Shown here: positions 1 to 7,656 of the stretch, piece by piece
How the letters are laid out: each line of letters opens with the position of its first letter
Numbering within the stretch: position 1 is the stretch's first letter
NCBI GenBank assembly: GCA_038211615.1
Contig: JBBQVL010000003.1
Location: 48,810 to 112,809, forward strand
Length of the DNA: 64,000 nt
Source of the DNA: DASWJZ01 sp038211615
Lineage (GTDB): Bacteria > Pseudomonadota > Alphaproteobacteria > Rhizobiales > Afifellaceae
Direction: 5' to 3'
The notes under the pieces: model-generated
Databases searched by the model: none
Seen by the model: only the letters and a program-made list of their open reading frames with translations
Told to the model about the DNA's origin: nothing
Translations under genes and position numbers: made by a program

Positions 1-30
1 CTCGATCGTGCGCGGGACCGGGATATCCAT
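1..30 (-). CDS. possible 5' end of a gene leaving the window
   Basis: An ATG on the minus strand at 30-28 opens a frame that stays open to the window edge (first residues MDIPVPRTIE). A purine-rich GAGAG lies about 8 bases upstream, a reasonable ribosome binding site. It would be divergent from dapB. Only ten codons are visible, so neither function nor reality can be settled. Confidence 0.3.
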   Translation of the reverse strand, partial: MDIPVPRTIE

Positions 31-201
31 GCCGCTCTCATACTCCCTCGCGGCCGGAGAGTCAGGCCGGGCGAGACGGGCGGCGGAGTTTCATCCAGTT
101 GCGACGGTTGCTATAGGGAACGCGGCGGCGAAACGATCCTCTCCTCTCGGGGGGACGAAAGAAGAAAATCGCAGCCAATCGGCCTGCAAGGAGCAACGGC
201 A

Positions 202-1011
202 ATGCCTGAACTTCGCGTCGTCGTCGCCGGTGCCGGCGGCCGCATGGGCCGGACGCTGGTGCGCGCCGTAACGGCCGAGCCGAAGCTCACGCTCGTCGGC
301 GCCCTCGACCGGCCCGAGGCCGAGGCGCAGGGCAAGGATGCCGGCGTTCTCGCAGGCGGCGAGGCTCGCGGCGTGCTCGTCACAGCTGATCCGCTCGCGG
401 CGCTTGTCGGCGCCGACGTGCTCCTCGATTTCACCGCGCCCGAAGCGACGCTCGCCTACGCCAACCTCGCCGCGCAGGCGCGCATCGTCCACGTCATTGG
501 CACGACCGGCCTCCGCCCCGAGCATGACGCGCGGCTGAAGGCGGCGGCGCGCCATTGCCGCATCGTGCGCTCCGGCAATATGAGCCTCGGCGTCAATCTC
601 CTTGCGGCCCTCGTGAAGCGCGCCGCGGCAACGCTTGGGTCCGATTACGACATCGAGATCGTCGAGATGCACCACCGCCACAAGGTGGACGCGCCGTCCG
701 GCACGGCGCTCCTCCTCGGCCGCGCCGCGGCGGAGGGGCGGGGCGTCGACCTCGGCGAGAATTCCGTCCGCGTGCGTGACGGGCATACCGGCGCGCGGAC
801 CGAGGGCTCGATCGGCTTCGCCACGCTCCGCGGCGGCTCCGTCATCGGTGAGCACCGGGTGATCTTCGCGGGCGAGGGCGAGCGGATCGAGCTCACGCAC
901 CACGCCGAAAGCCGCGAGAACTTCGCCCGCGGCGCGCTCCGCGCCGCGCTCTGGGCCTTCGACAAGAAGCCCGGGCTCTACGACATGACCGACGTGCTGG
1001 GACTGCATTGA
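202..1011 (+). CDS. dapB: 4-hydroxy-tetrahydrodipicolinate reductase
   Basis: DapB reduces 4-hydroxy-tetrahydrodipicolinate with NAD(P)H in the diaminopimelate/lysine pathway, in the cytoplasm. The 269-residue product has the usual family length. Visible signatures are the N-terminal dinucleotide-binding loop GAGGRMGR (residues 9-16) and the active-site stretch HHRHKVDAPSGTA near residue 155-167, with the catalytic His and Lys and the substrate-binding SGT. The ATG at 202 is preceded by AAGGAG at a good distance. Other lysine genes (dapD, dapE) lie at the far end of the window. The gene is ordinary in length and motifs. Confidence 0.97.
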   Translation: MPELRVVVAGAGGRMGRTLVRAVTAEPKLTLVGALDRPEAEAQGKDAGVLAGGEARGVLVTADPLAALVGADVLLDFTAPEATLAYANLAAQARIVHVIGTTGLRPEHDARLKAAARHCRIVRSGNMSLGVNLLAALVKRAAATLGSDYDIEIVEMHHRHKVDAPSGTALLLGRAAAEGRGVDLGENSVRVRDGHTGARTEGSIGFATLRGGSVIGEHRVIFAGEGERIELTHHAESRENFARGALRAALWAFDKKPGLYDMTDVLGLH

Positions 1012-1023
1012 TCCCACCACGGC

Positions 1024-1120
1024 TGTCGTCATTGCCGGGCTTGACCCGGCGATCCATTCCGTCACCATCAATCTGATCGCTGCGGAATGGATGCCCGGAT
1101 CAAGTCCGGGCATGACGACA
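1024..1120. repeat. REP-like interspersed inverted repeat
   Basis: Two arms of about 38 bases face each other across a short centre. The left arm (1024-1061) contains GTCATTGCCGGGCTTGACC; the right arm (1083-1120) contains GCCCGGATCAAGTCCGGGC, itself a hairpin. Elements built on this 'CCGGGCTTGACCCGG' theme are widespread between genes in Hyphomicrobiales. It ends directly at the start codon of the next gene and could act as a 3' stabiliser or terminator for dapB. Confidence 0.75.
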
Positions 1121-1597
1121 ATGAAAAAGGTTGTGGCGCGCTCTCCCGTCAAAAACTCGGAAGCTCCACGCTACTGGATCGCGATCATCCCGAAGTCGCG
1201 GGTCGAGATCGCGGTGGCAGGAGGCTTCGCCATGTTCGCGCACGGCCGCCATGCTGCGGTGAAGCGCACCAGCCCCGGCGACTGGCTAGCCTACTATTCA
1301 CCGCGCATGAAGCTCGGCGAGGGCGAGGAGGTGCGCGCCTTCACCGCTATCGGAAAATTCACGAGCCGCGAGCCCTATGAGATGGAAATGATGGTCGGCC
1401 GCGTCGACTGGGGGCGCGACATCGCCTGGGAGAGCGAGGCCCACGATGCGGACGTTTATCCGCTCCTCGATGCGCTGACCTTCATCACCGACCGCCAGCA
1501 CTGGGGCCTTGTGTTCCACCGCAGCATCTTCTCTGTCTCGCGCGACGATTTTGCCCTGATCGCCGCGGCGATGGGGCTTGACCCGAAACGGCTTTGA
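1121..1597 (+). CDS. EVE domain-containing protein (UPF0310-like)
   Basis: The 158-residue product looks like an EVE/PUA-like protein. Its N-terminal part reads YWIAIIPKSRVEIAVAGGFA and continues with KRTSPGDWLAYYSPR, which fits the EVE pattern of an aromatic-lined pocket that reads modified bases or nucleosides. The real substrate is unknown. I chose ATG 1121 because upstream in-frame codons fall inside the repeat at 1024-1120. No clear ribosome binding site is visible, since the repeat runs up to the start. The frame ends 41 bases before gpmA. Confidence 0.8.
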   Translation: MKKVVARSPVKNSEAPRYWIAIIPKSRVEIAVAGGFAMFAHGRHAAVKRTSPGDWLAYYSPRMKLGEGEEVRAFTAIGKFTSREPYEMEMMVGRVDWGRDIAWESEAHDADVYPLLDALTFITDRQHWGLVFHRSIFSVSRDDFALIAAAMGLDPKRL

Positions 1598-1638
1598 GCC
1601 CTTAGCACTGGCGATCCAGTCCGCCTTCCGGAGAACCC

Positions 1639-2256
1639 ATGGACCGTCTTCTCGTGCTCGTCCGCCACGGCCAGAGCGAATGGAATCTGCAGAACCTCTT
1701 CACCGGCTGGCGCGATGTCGATCTCTCCGACCAGGGCGTGAAGGAGGCGCGGTCGGCCGGACAGAAGCTGAAGGCGAAGAACCTCGCCTTCGACGTCGCC
1801 TATACGAGCGCGCTGGTCCGCGCCCAGAACACCTTGAAGCTGATGCTGGACGAGCTTGGCCAGACGGGGCTCGAAGAGCATCGCGACCAGGCGCTGAACG
1901 AGCGCGACTACGGCGATCTCTCCGGCCTCAACAAGGATGACGCGCGCAAGAAATGGGGCGAGGAGCAGGTGCATGTCTGGCGCCGCTCCTACGACATCAA
2001 CCCGCCGGGCGGCGAGAGCCTGCGCGATACCGGCGCGCGCGTCTGGCCCTATTATCTGACGAAGATACTGCCCGACGTGATGCGCGGCCGCCGGGTGCTC
2101 ATCGCGGCGCACGGCAACTCGCTCCGCTCGCTCGTCATGGTGCTCGACAAGCTCGGGCCGGACCAGATCACCAAGCTGGAAATCGCGACCGGCGTGCCGC
2201 TCGTCTACCGGCTGAACGCCGACACGACGGTCGCGGAGAAGGAAATCCTCGAATAG
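1639..2256 (+). CDS. gpmA: 2,3-bisphosphoglycerate-dependent phosphoglycerate mutase
   Basis: This glycolytic enzyme interconverts 3- and 2-phosphoglycerate. The 205-residue product opens with the phosphohistidine motif VRHGQSEWN (catalytic His about residue 9) and has the second conserved site AAHGNSLRSL near residue 154, plus the ERDYGDLSG motif. At 205 residues it is of the shorter type usual in Alphaproteobacteria (the E. coli enzyme is near 250). The ATG follows GGAGAACCC. dapB and gpm are neighbours in several Rhizobiales, which supports the order call. Confidence 0.95.
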   Translation: MDRLLVLVRHGQSEWNLQNLFTGWRDVDLSDQGVKEARSAGQKLKAKNLAFDVAYTSALVRAQNTLKLMLDELGQTGLEEHRDQALNERDYGDLSGLNKDDARKKWGEEQVHVWRRSYDINPPGGESLRDTGARVWPYYLTKILPDVMRGRRVLIAAHGNSLRSLVMVLDKLGPDQITKLEIATGVPLVYRLNADTTVAEKEILE

Positions 2257-2348
2257 GATTGGGGAATGGGGATTAGGGATGGGAGATTGGGGAATTAGTC
2301 GGCACCACTCGCTCTCCCCAGCCCCTAATCCCAAATCCCCAATCCCCC
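2257..2348. repeat. imperfect inverted repeat between convergent genes
   Basis: The 3' ends of gpmA and mbfA are separated by an imperfect palindrome built from GGGGATTAGGGAT on the left (about 2262-2284) and CCCCTAATCCC/CCCAATCCCC on the right (about 2320-2346). A long hairpin could form in RNA from either strand. It is probably an interspersed repeat that also insulates the two convergent genes; a terminator role is inferred. Confidence 0.6.
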
Positions 2349-3326
2349 TTAAGCACTGCCGATCAGTATCCCGACCGCGAACACCAGCGCGCCGCCGAGC
2401 ACGATCTGCAGGCTGGCGCGCAGGAACGGCGTCTCCATGTAGCGCCAGCGGATCCAGGCGATCGCCCAGAGCTCCACCGCCACGACGACCGCCGCGATGA
2501 AGGTCGCGGTCCAGAACGACGGGATCAGATAGGGGAGGGCGTGCCCGAGCCCGCCGATCGTCGTCATCACGCCGCATGCGATCCCGCGCTTCAGCGGCGA
2601 GCCGCGGCCGGTCAGCGCCCCGTCGTCGGACAGCGCCTCGGTGAAGCCCATCGAGATGCCCGCGCCAAGCGCCGCCGCGAAGCCGACGAGGAGCGTCTGC
2701 CACGGGTCGTGGGTCGCAAAGGCCGCCGCGAAGACCGGCGCGAGCGTCGAGACCGAGCCGTCCATCAGCCCGGCGAGTCCGGGCTGCACGAAGGTCAGCA
2801 CGAACTGCCGCTTGGCGATCGCGCGTTCCTCGCTCTGCGCGGATTCCGGCAGGAATTTCTGCTCCAGCTTTCCCGCGGCATCAATGTGGGAGGTCTCCGC
2901 CGCCGCGAGATCGCCGAGCAGCTGGCGCGTCTCGGCGTCGGGCGTGCGCTGCGCGGCTTTCAGGTAGAAGCTCCGCGCCTCCTCCTCCATCAGCCCGATC
3001 TCTTCGCGCACCCGTTCGACGCCGAGCTCCCGCACAAGCCAGTAGGGGCGGCGATGGTAGAAGCCGGAGACATGCTCGCGGCGGATGACGGGAATTGTCT
3101 CCCCGAAGCGCCGGCGGTAGCCCTCGATCAGCCTGCGGCGATGCTCGTCCTCCTCGGCGGCCATTCCCTCCAGCACCGCGGCGCTGTTCGGATAGCTCTC
3201 GCGCAGCCGCTCGGCATAGGTCGCATAGATGCGGCTGTCCTCTTCCTCGGAGGAGATGGCGAGCGCCAGGATCTCGCGGTCGGAGAGATCGGCGAACGCC
3301 TTGCGCGAATGGAAGCCGGGGATCAT
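2349..3326 (-). CDS. mbfA: membrane-bound ferritin-like / VIT1 iron exporter (MbfA type)
   Basis: The 325-residue product joins two domains. Residues 1 to about 160 form a ferritin-like rubrerythrin helix bundle with iron-ligand patterns SSEEEDSRIY, AAEEDEHRRR and AAAETSHID. Residues about 170-325 form a VIT1/CCC1-type membrane domain with several hydrophobic helices and the motif GFTEALSDDG. Known MbfA proteins of Agrobacterium and Bradyrhizobium export iron from the cytoplasm and protect against iron and peroxide stress. The ATG at 3326 follows AAGGGG on the minus strand. An Irr-type palindrome sits 15 bases upstream. The gene is convergent with gpmA. Confidence 0.9.
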   Translation of the reverse strand: MIPGFHSRKAFADLSDREILALAISSEEEDSRIYATYAERLRESYPNSAAVLEGMAAEEDEHRRRLIEGYRRRFGETIPVIRREHVSGFYHRRPYWLVRELGVERVREEIGLMEEEARSFYLKAAQRTPDAETRQLLGDLAAAETSHIDAAGKLEQKFLPESAQSEERAIAKRQFVLTFVQPGLAGLMDGSVSTLAPVFAAAFATHDPWQTLLVGFAAALGAGISMGFTEALSDDGALTGRGSPLKRGIACGVMTTIGGLGHALPYLIPSFWTATFIAAVVVAVELWAIAWIRWRYMETPFLRASLQIVLGGALVFAVGILIGSA

Positions 3327-3341
3327 GCCCCTTGAGATAGA

Positions 3342-3356
3342 TTGGAATTATTCCAA
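3342..3356 (-). promoter_or_regulatory. ICE-like Irr operator upstream of mbfA
   Basis: The perfect palindrome TTGGAATTATTCCAA lies 15 bases in front of the mbfA start. The iron control element bound by Irr in Rhizobiales has the form TTTAGAA-N3-TTCTAAA; this site matches with one A-to-G change per half. mbfA is a known Irr-repressed gene, so the assignment fits. Binding has not been shown. Confidence 0.7.
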
Positions 3357-3461
3357 GGTCCAGATGCGACCCCACTCTGCCTCCCCGTTGCGGGGAGGTT
3401 TAGGGGGCCTTTCCGACGCACTCTGCTTGCGGTTCCTCCACGCCACGAAGGAGACGGCTTT

Positions 3462-4901
3462 TCACGCGGCCTTCCTCAAATCCCGCACCAGGTCGGCGAA
3501 GGCCTGCCGCTTGCCGTCCTCATCGGGGATGCGGAGGATCATCGAGGGGTGCACGGTGAGGAGCACGCTGAAGCCACGTGAGTCCTCGGTGATCCTGCCG
3601 CGCTCCGAGAGCACCTTCACCGGCCGTCCGAAAATGGTGCGGCCGGCGGTGCCCCCGAGCGCCACGACCAGCTTAGGCTTCAGGACTGCAAGCTCCCGGT
3701 CGAGCCACCACATGCACGCCTCGATCTCGGGTCGCTCCGGCGTCTTGTGGATGCGCTTCTTGCCGCGCCGCTCGAACTTGAAGTGCTTTACCGCATTGGT
3801 GACGTAGACTTCCCCGCGGTCGATGCCGGCTTCTTGCATCGCCCGGTCGAGCAGCTTGCCGGCTGGCCCCACGAACGGGTGCCCCTGCAGATCTTCCTGG
3901 TCACCCGGCACCTCGCCGACCATGACCACGCGCGCATCCTCCGGCCCTTCCCCGAAGACGGTCTGCGTCGCGTATTTATAAAGGTCGCAGCGGGTGCAAT
4001 CCGCCGCCTCCGCGCGCAGCCGCGCGATCGTGGTGTTCTCTCCGACGTCGAGACCGTGTCCGCCCGCCGTGGCCGAGGTGTCTGGACCGAGGGCCAGCAG
4101 CGGCTCGGTCGCGGAGATGCGTTTGCGTGGCACGGTCGGCGCGGCCTCCAGCATTGTGGCGGTCCTTGCCCCCGCCTCCGCCAGGAGTTCAGGAATGAGC
4201 GACGCTTCCGGCAGGTTCCGCCAGTAACGTCTCGGCATCTCCGCCTGCATCATGCGCGGGTTGGCGCGCGACGGGTTGAATGTCGCACGATAATAGGTCC
4301 GCCACCATTCCTCCAGCGCATCGCCTGGCGGCGCTTCGCCTTTCGGCACGCCCGGCCCGTGCGCGAGCGCGTCTCCGTCCCAGTGGAGCGAGCCGACCGG
4401 CGTGAGGATGGACCAGCACATGGACGGGAAGCGCCCGGTGAAGAACGGCGCGATCCGGTCGAGAATCCAGTGCTGTGGCTCGAACCACGCGACGTAGCGC
4501 TCGCCCTCCTCCTCCTGCACGCGGCGGAAGCGGACGAAGGCGTGCGCCTTGTGAATGTCGCGAAGGATCGCCTTCTGCATCGTCAGGAGCCGGTGCACCA
4601 GCGGATCGGCCGCAACGGAGAGGAGTTCGCGCTCGCCGTGCGTCAGACGCCACAGAAGCCGATAGAGCAGCGCCAGCCTTTCGCGGTCGGAATGGCAGAT
4701 AACATCGCCGGCAAGCCGCACGAACGCGGCCGGCACGGTGACCGGCGCGCCGCCTCGCGGGCGCAGGGCGTCGAATAGGCCCCCTTCATCGCCGGCGATC
4801 CACATCACCTCGTCCGGGGCGATGCCCGCAGCGAGCAGCGCGCGCGTCGCGTCGCGGAACGCCGCCATGTCATGCGGCTCCTCCAGCACGACCTTGTGCA
4901 T
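3462..4901 (-). CDS. DUF4130-UdgX fusion, uracil-DNA binding/repair protein
   Basis: The 479-residue product has an N-terminal DUF4130 region (about 1-250), the family known from its link to a radical SAM partner, and a C-terminal uracil-DNA glycosylase domain of the UdgX type (about 290-479). The UdgX part shows CTRC for the Fe-S cluster, GEVPGDQEDLQGHPFVGPAG, and the loop RGKKRIH, equivalent to the KRRIH loop whose His binds uracil covalently in mycobacterial UdgX. ATG 4901 overlaps the stop of the upstream radical SAM gene by one base (TGATG); a GTG one codon earlier is an alternative start. A joint DNA-repair role is inferred. Confidence 0.88.
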   Translation of the reverse strand: MHKVVLEEPHDMAAFRDATRALLAAGIAPDEVMWIAGDEGGLFDALRPRGGAPVTVPAAFVRLAGDVICHSDRERLALLYRLLWRLTHGERELLSVAADPLVHRLLTMQKAILRDIHKAHAFVRFRRVQEEEGERYVAWFEPQHWILDRIAPFFTGRFPSMCWSILTPVGSLHWDGDALAHGPGVPKGEAPPGDALEEWWRTYYRATFNPSRANPRMMQAEMPRRYWRNLPEASLIPELLAEAGARTATMLEAAPTVPRKRISATEPLLALGPDTSATAGGHGLDVGENTTIARLRAEAADCTRCDLYKYATQTVFGEGPEDARVVMVGEVPGDQEDLQGHPFVGPAGKLLDRAMQEAGIDRGEVYVTNAVKHFKFERRGKKRIHKTPERPEIEACMWWLDRELAVLKPKLVVALGGTAGRTIFGRPVKVLSERGRITEDSRGFSVLLTVHPSMILRIPDEDGKRQAFADLVRDLRKAA

Positions 4902-6139
4902 CACGCAAACAGGCCGAGCTGCTCGGCCGGCGGAGCAAGGAGGGCGCGGAGATTGTCGCGGTCGGCCAGCCGCGTCGGCCGGTGATCCGCCGTGACGAGA
5001 AACGGCATGAGCTTCTTCACCGACACGGCCAGCCGGCCTACGTCCGCGAGGGTAAGCGTGCGGTGGCGCCGGCTGGCGACGATCCTGTTGACGCTCCGGA
5101 CGCCAAGGCCCGGCACGCGAAGCAGCATCTCCCGCTCCGCCCGGTTCACGTCGAGAGGGAACCGGTCGCGATGCTTCAGCGCCCAGGCGAGCTTCGGGTC
5201 GATATCGAGCTCCAGCATGCCGTTGGCGCCGCCATCGAGGATCTCGTCCGCGTCGAACCCGTAGAACCGCATCAGCCAGTCCGCCTGGTAGAGACGATTC
5301 TCGCGCCGCAGCGGCGGCGACCTGAGCGGCAGTATGCGGCTGGCGTCGGGGATCGGGAGGAAGGCCGAATAGTAGACGCGCTTCAGCGTGTAGGATGCGT
5401 AGAGGGATGCGGCGGAGGTCAGGATCGTCGCGTCGGTGGATGCATCAGCGCCGACGATCATCTGCGTGCTCTGGCCCGCCGGCGCAAAGCGGCGCGGCCG
5501 CCTGCCGCTCGCGGTCGGCGGCTGGCGCGATTCCTCAAGCTTCATCCGCAGCGCCGCCATCGATTTCTTGATCGACGTGGTCCGCTTCTCCGGCGCGAAC
5601 GCGCGCAGGGCGTCGTCGGTCGGCAGCTCGATGTTGATTGAGAGCCGGTCGGCGTAACGACCCGCTTCCTCGATCAGCGCGGGGCTCGCCTCGGGAATGG
5701 TCTTCAGATGGATGTAGCCGCGAAAGAGGTGCTCCTGACGCAGGCTCTTCGCCACCGCGATGAGCTGCTCCATCGTGTAGTCCGCCGACTGGATGATCCC
5801 CGAGGAGAGGAAGAGGCCCTCGATGTAGTTGCGCCGGTAGAAGGCGAGCGTCAGGTCGACCACCTCGCCGACGCTGAACCGTGCGCGAGCGACGTTCGAG
5901 GAACGGCGGTTGATGCAATAGGCGCAGTCGTAGAGGCAGAAGTTCGTCAGCAGGATTTTCAGGAGCGACACGCAACGACCGTCGGGGGTGTAGGAATGGC
6001 AGATCCCCATGCCGGTGGTCGAGCCGAGCCCCTCCTTGCCGCGCGAGCTGCGCTTCGTGGCGCCGGAAGACGCGCAGGAAACATCATACTTCGCGGCGTC
6101 GGCGAGGATCGCGAGCTTCTGCGGCATGGAGGAGGCCAT
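4901..6139 (-). CDS. putative DNA modification/repair radical SAM protein
   Basis: The 412-residue product is a radical SAM enzyme of the kind found next to UDG/DUF4130 genes. It has the cluster-binding pattern CLYDCAYC (CxxxCxxC) near residue 75-82, an N-terminal ADAAKYDVSCASSG signature, and a C-terminal helix-hairpin-helix (RVPGLGVRSVNRIVASR) that suggests DNA binding. The substrate is unknown. I chose ATG 6139 because the family begins close to the QKLAILADAAKYD stretch and AGGAAC lies upstream; the open frame continues further upstream without family features. It is coupled to the downstream DUF4130-UdgX gene by a one-base overlap. Confidence 0.9.
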   Translation of the reverse strand: MASSMPQKLAILADAAKYDVSCASSGATKRSSRGKEGLGSTTGMGICHSYTPDGRCVSLLKILLTNFCLYDCAYCINRRSSNVARARFSVGEVVDLTLAFYRRNYIEGLFLSSGIIQSADYTMEQLIAVAKSLRQEHLFRGYIHLKTIPEASPALIEEAGRYADRLSINIELPTDDALRAFAPEKRTTSIKKSMAALRMKLEESRQPPTASGRRPRRFAPAGQSTQMIVGADASTDATILTSAASLYASYTLKRVYYSAFLPIPDASRILPLRSPPLRRENRLYQADWLMRFYGFDADEILDGGANGMLELDIDPKLAWALKHRDRFPLDVNRAEREMLLRVPGLGVRSVNRIVASRRHRTLTLADVGRLAVSVKKLMPFLVTADHRPTRLADRDNLRALLAPPAEQLGLFA

Positions 6140-6408
6140 TGACAGGTTCCTATTTTGTTCCGAAACCGCCGTCAATCGTTCAAGTGCTTTCGCGGCAAAG
6201 CTTTTTAGCGACTGCGGCCGGGAGCGCTGCAGTAATCGGCCCCGTGGTCGCGAAGCCTCAATCAGTCTCGGCACAGATCGGATTGAGACGTCACAACATC
6301 CCCCCGGAGCTTCCGTCGTTCAGCGCGGCTCAGCCGTTTGCCTTGGTGCTCCCATCTCGTTGACGCGTGCAGTTGTGCCATGCCAAAAATTCAGGGGGTG
6401 GAGATAGC

Positions 6409-6948
6409 ATGCGCAAAATCACAGCACTGCCGCTCGTTGCGGTTCTGGTAGCGGCGTCGGGAACGGCTTTCGCAGCAAGCACGGTCAAGGTCAGCGAGTC
6501 GCCCGGCTGCGGCACGGCGGCCAACAATCATTTGTGTCTCACCCTTACGCAGGCACAGAGCAATAAAGACGTGACAATCCGGTCCAATTCGTACCCGAGC
6601 CCGACCACGGCACTGACACTGGCAACCTGGGCGGGAAGCATCACTTGCACGATCACCGCCAAGACGATTGCTGTCGATCACTTTGAGGCAGAAGTGCAGG
6701 TTCACTTGCAGCTTATGAGCACGGCGAAGGCTGTGGAGATCGGTGGGACAGGCGGAGCAAGCGTCGGCTTCAAGGTGACGCAGCCGGTGAACTTCATCCA
6801 CGGGGAAACGACACCGGTGACGGTGACCCGTCTGTTCGCACGCGGCATTACCGGCCTGCTAGTCCGGGGACGGCCGGTCTTCAAATCCGGCACGGGCTCC
6901 TGCACGGTGAACGGTGGCGCGTTCACCTACACGCACGTCTCGAACTGA
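6409..6948 (+). CDS. secreted protein of unknown function
   Basis: I do not recognise this 179-residue product. It begins with a clear Sec signal peptide (MRKITALPLVAVLVAASGTAFA, cleavage after AFA near residue 22). The mature part is rich in Thr, Ser and Val, suggesting a beta fold, and has four Cys (in SPGCG, HLCLT, ITCTI and GSCTV) that could make two disulfides in the periplasm or outside. GGTGGAG precedes the ATG by about six bases. It stands alone, divergent from the repair pair. Confidence 0.7.
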   Translation: MRKITALPLVAVLVAASGTAFAASTVKVSESPGCGTAANNHLCLTLTQAQSNKDVTIRSNSYPSPTTALTLATWAGSITCTITAKTIAVDHFEAEVQVHLQLMSTAKAVEIGGTGGASVGFKVTQPVNFIHGETTPVTVTRLFARGITGLLVRGRPVFKSGTGSCTVNGGAFTYTHVSN

Positions 6949-7078
6949 CGACCTGCGCCGGGCGCCGCCATCCGGCTTCCGCACGACCTTCGAAAAAACC
7001 GGCGGCCCCGCCGTCAGCGCCGCAGCATTAGTCGCGCCTGATGGGGAGGAGGCCCGCCTGGGGCCAGGACGGTATTTC

Positions 7079-7585
7079 CTAGAGAATCTTCTGCATGAAG
7101 ACGAGGTCGAGCCAGCGCCCGAACTTCTGCCCGACCTCCGGCATCCGGCCAGCCTCTGCAAAGCCGTGCTTCGCGTGCAGGGCAAGCGACCCCGCGTTAT
7201 CCGCCGCGATGCCGCCGAGCATCACGTGCATTCCGGCCCGGCGTGCCTCCGTTTCCAGCGCCGATAGCAGCGCGCTTGCGATCCCGCGCCGCCGCGCGGC
7301 TTCCGCCACGTAGATCGAGTGCTCCACCGTCTGCCGATAGCCGTCGAAGGCGCGGAACGGCCCGTAGCTCGCGTAGCCGAGCACTGTGTCATCCTCCACC
7401 GCCACCAGCACCGGAAACCCGGCGTCGGTCCGCCCCCGCCACCAGGCGCGGCGGTTTTCGAGGTCGACGAGGAGATCGTTCCAGATCGCGGTCGTGTTGA
7501 CGACGGCGTGGTTGTAGATCGCGAGAATCCCCAGGAGATGCTGCTCCCCGGCCCGCACCACGGAAAAACCCGCTCCCCCGGCCAT
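7079..7585 (-). CDS. GNAT family N-acetyltransferase (phosphinothricin acetyltransferase-like)
   Basis: The 168-residue product is a GNAT acetyltransferase close to the Pat/YncA group. It shows the N-terminal pattern ILAIYNHAVVNTTAIWND, the central EHSIYV strand, the acetyl-CoA loop AARRRGIASALL, and the late GIAADNAGSLALHAKHGF motif. Members acetylate amino groups of small molecules such as phosphinothricin or methionine sulfone; the substrate here is not known. I prefer ATG 7585, which follows GGGAGGGGCG; an in-frame ATG at 7600 is less well supported. It diverges from lepA across about 70 bases. Confidence 0.88.
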   Translation of the reverse strand: MAGGAGFSVVRAGEQHLLGILAIYNHAVVNTTAIWNDLLVDLENRRAWWRGRTDAGFPVLVAVEDDTVLGYASYGPFRAFDGYRQTVEHSIYVAEAARRRGIASALLSALETEARRAGMHVMLGGIAADNAGSLALHAKHGFAEAGRMPEVGQKFGRWLDLVFMQKIL

Positions 7586-7656
7586 CGCCCCTCCCGACAT
7601 GCCCTTTGATGCTCGCGGGCGCGATGCTACATGCGCGGGCGAAACGCAGGAATATT

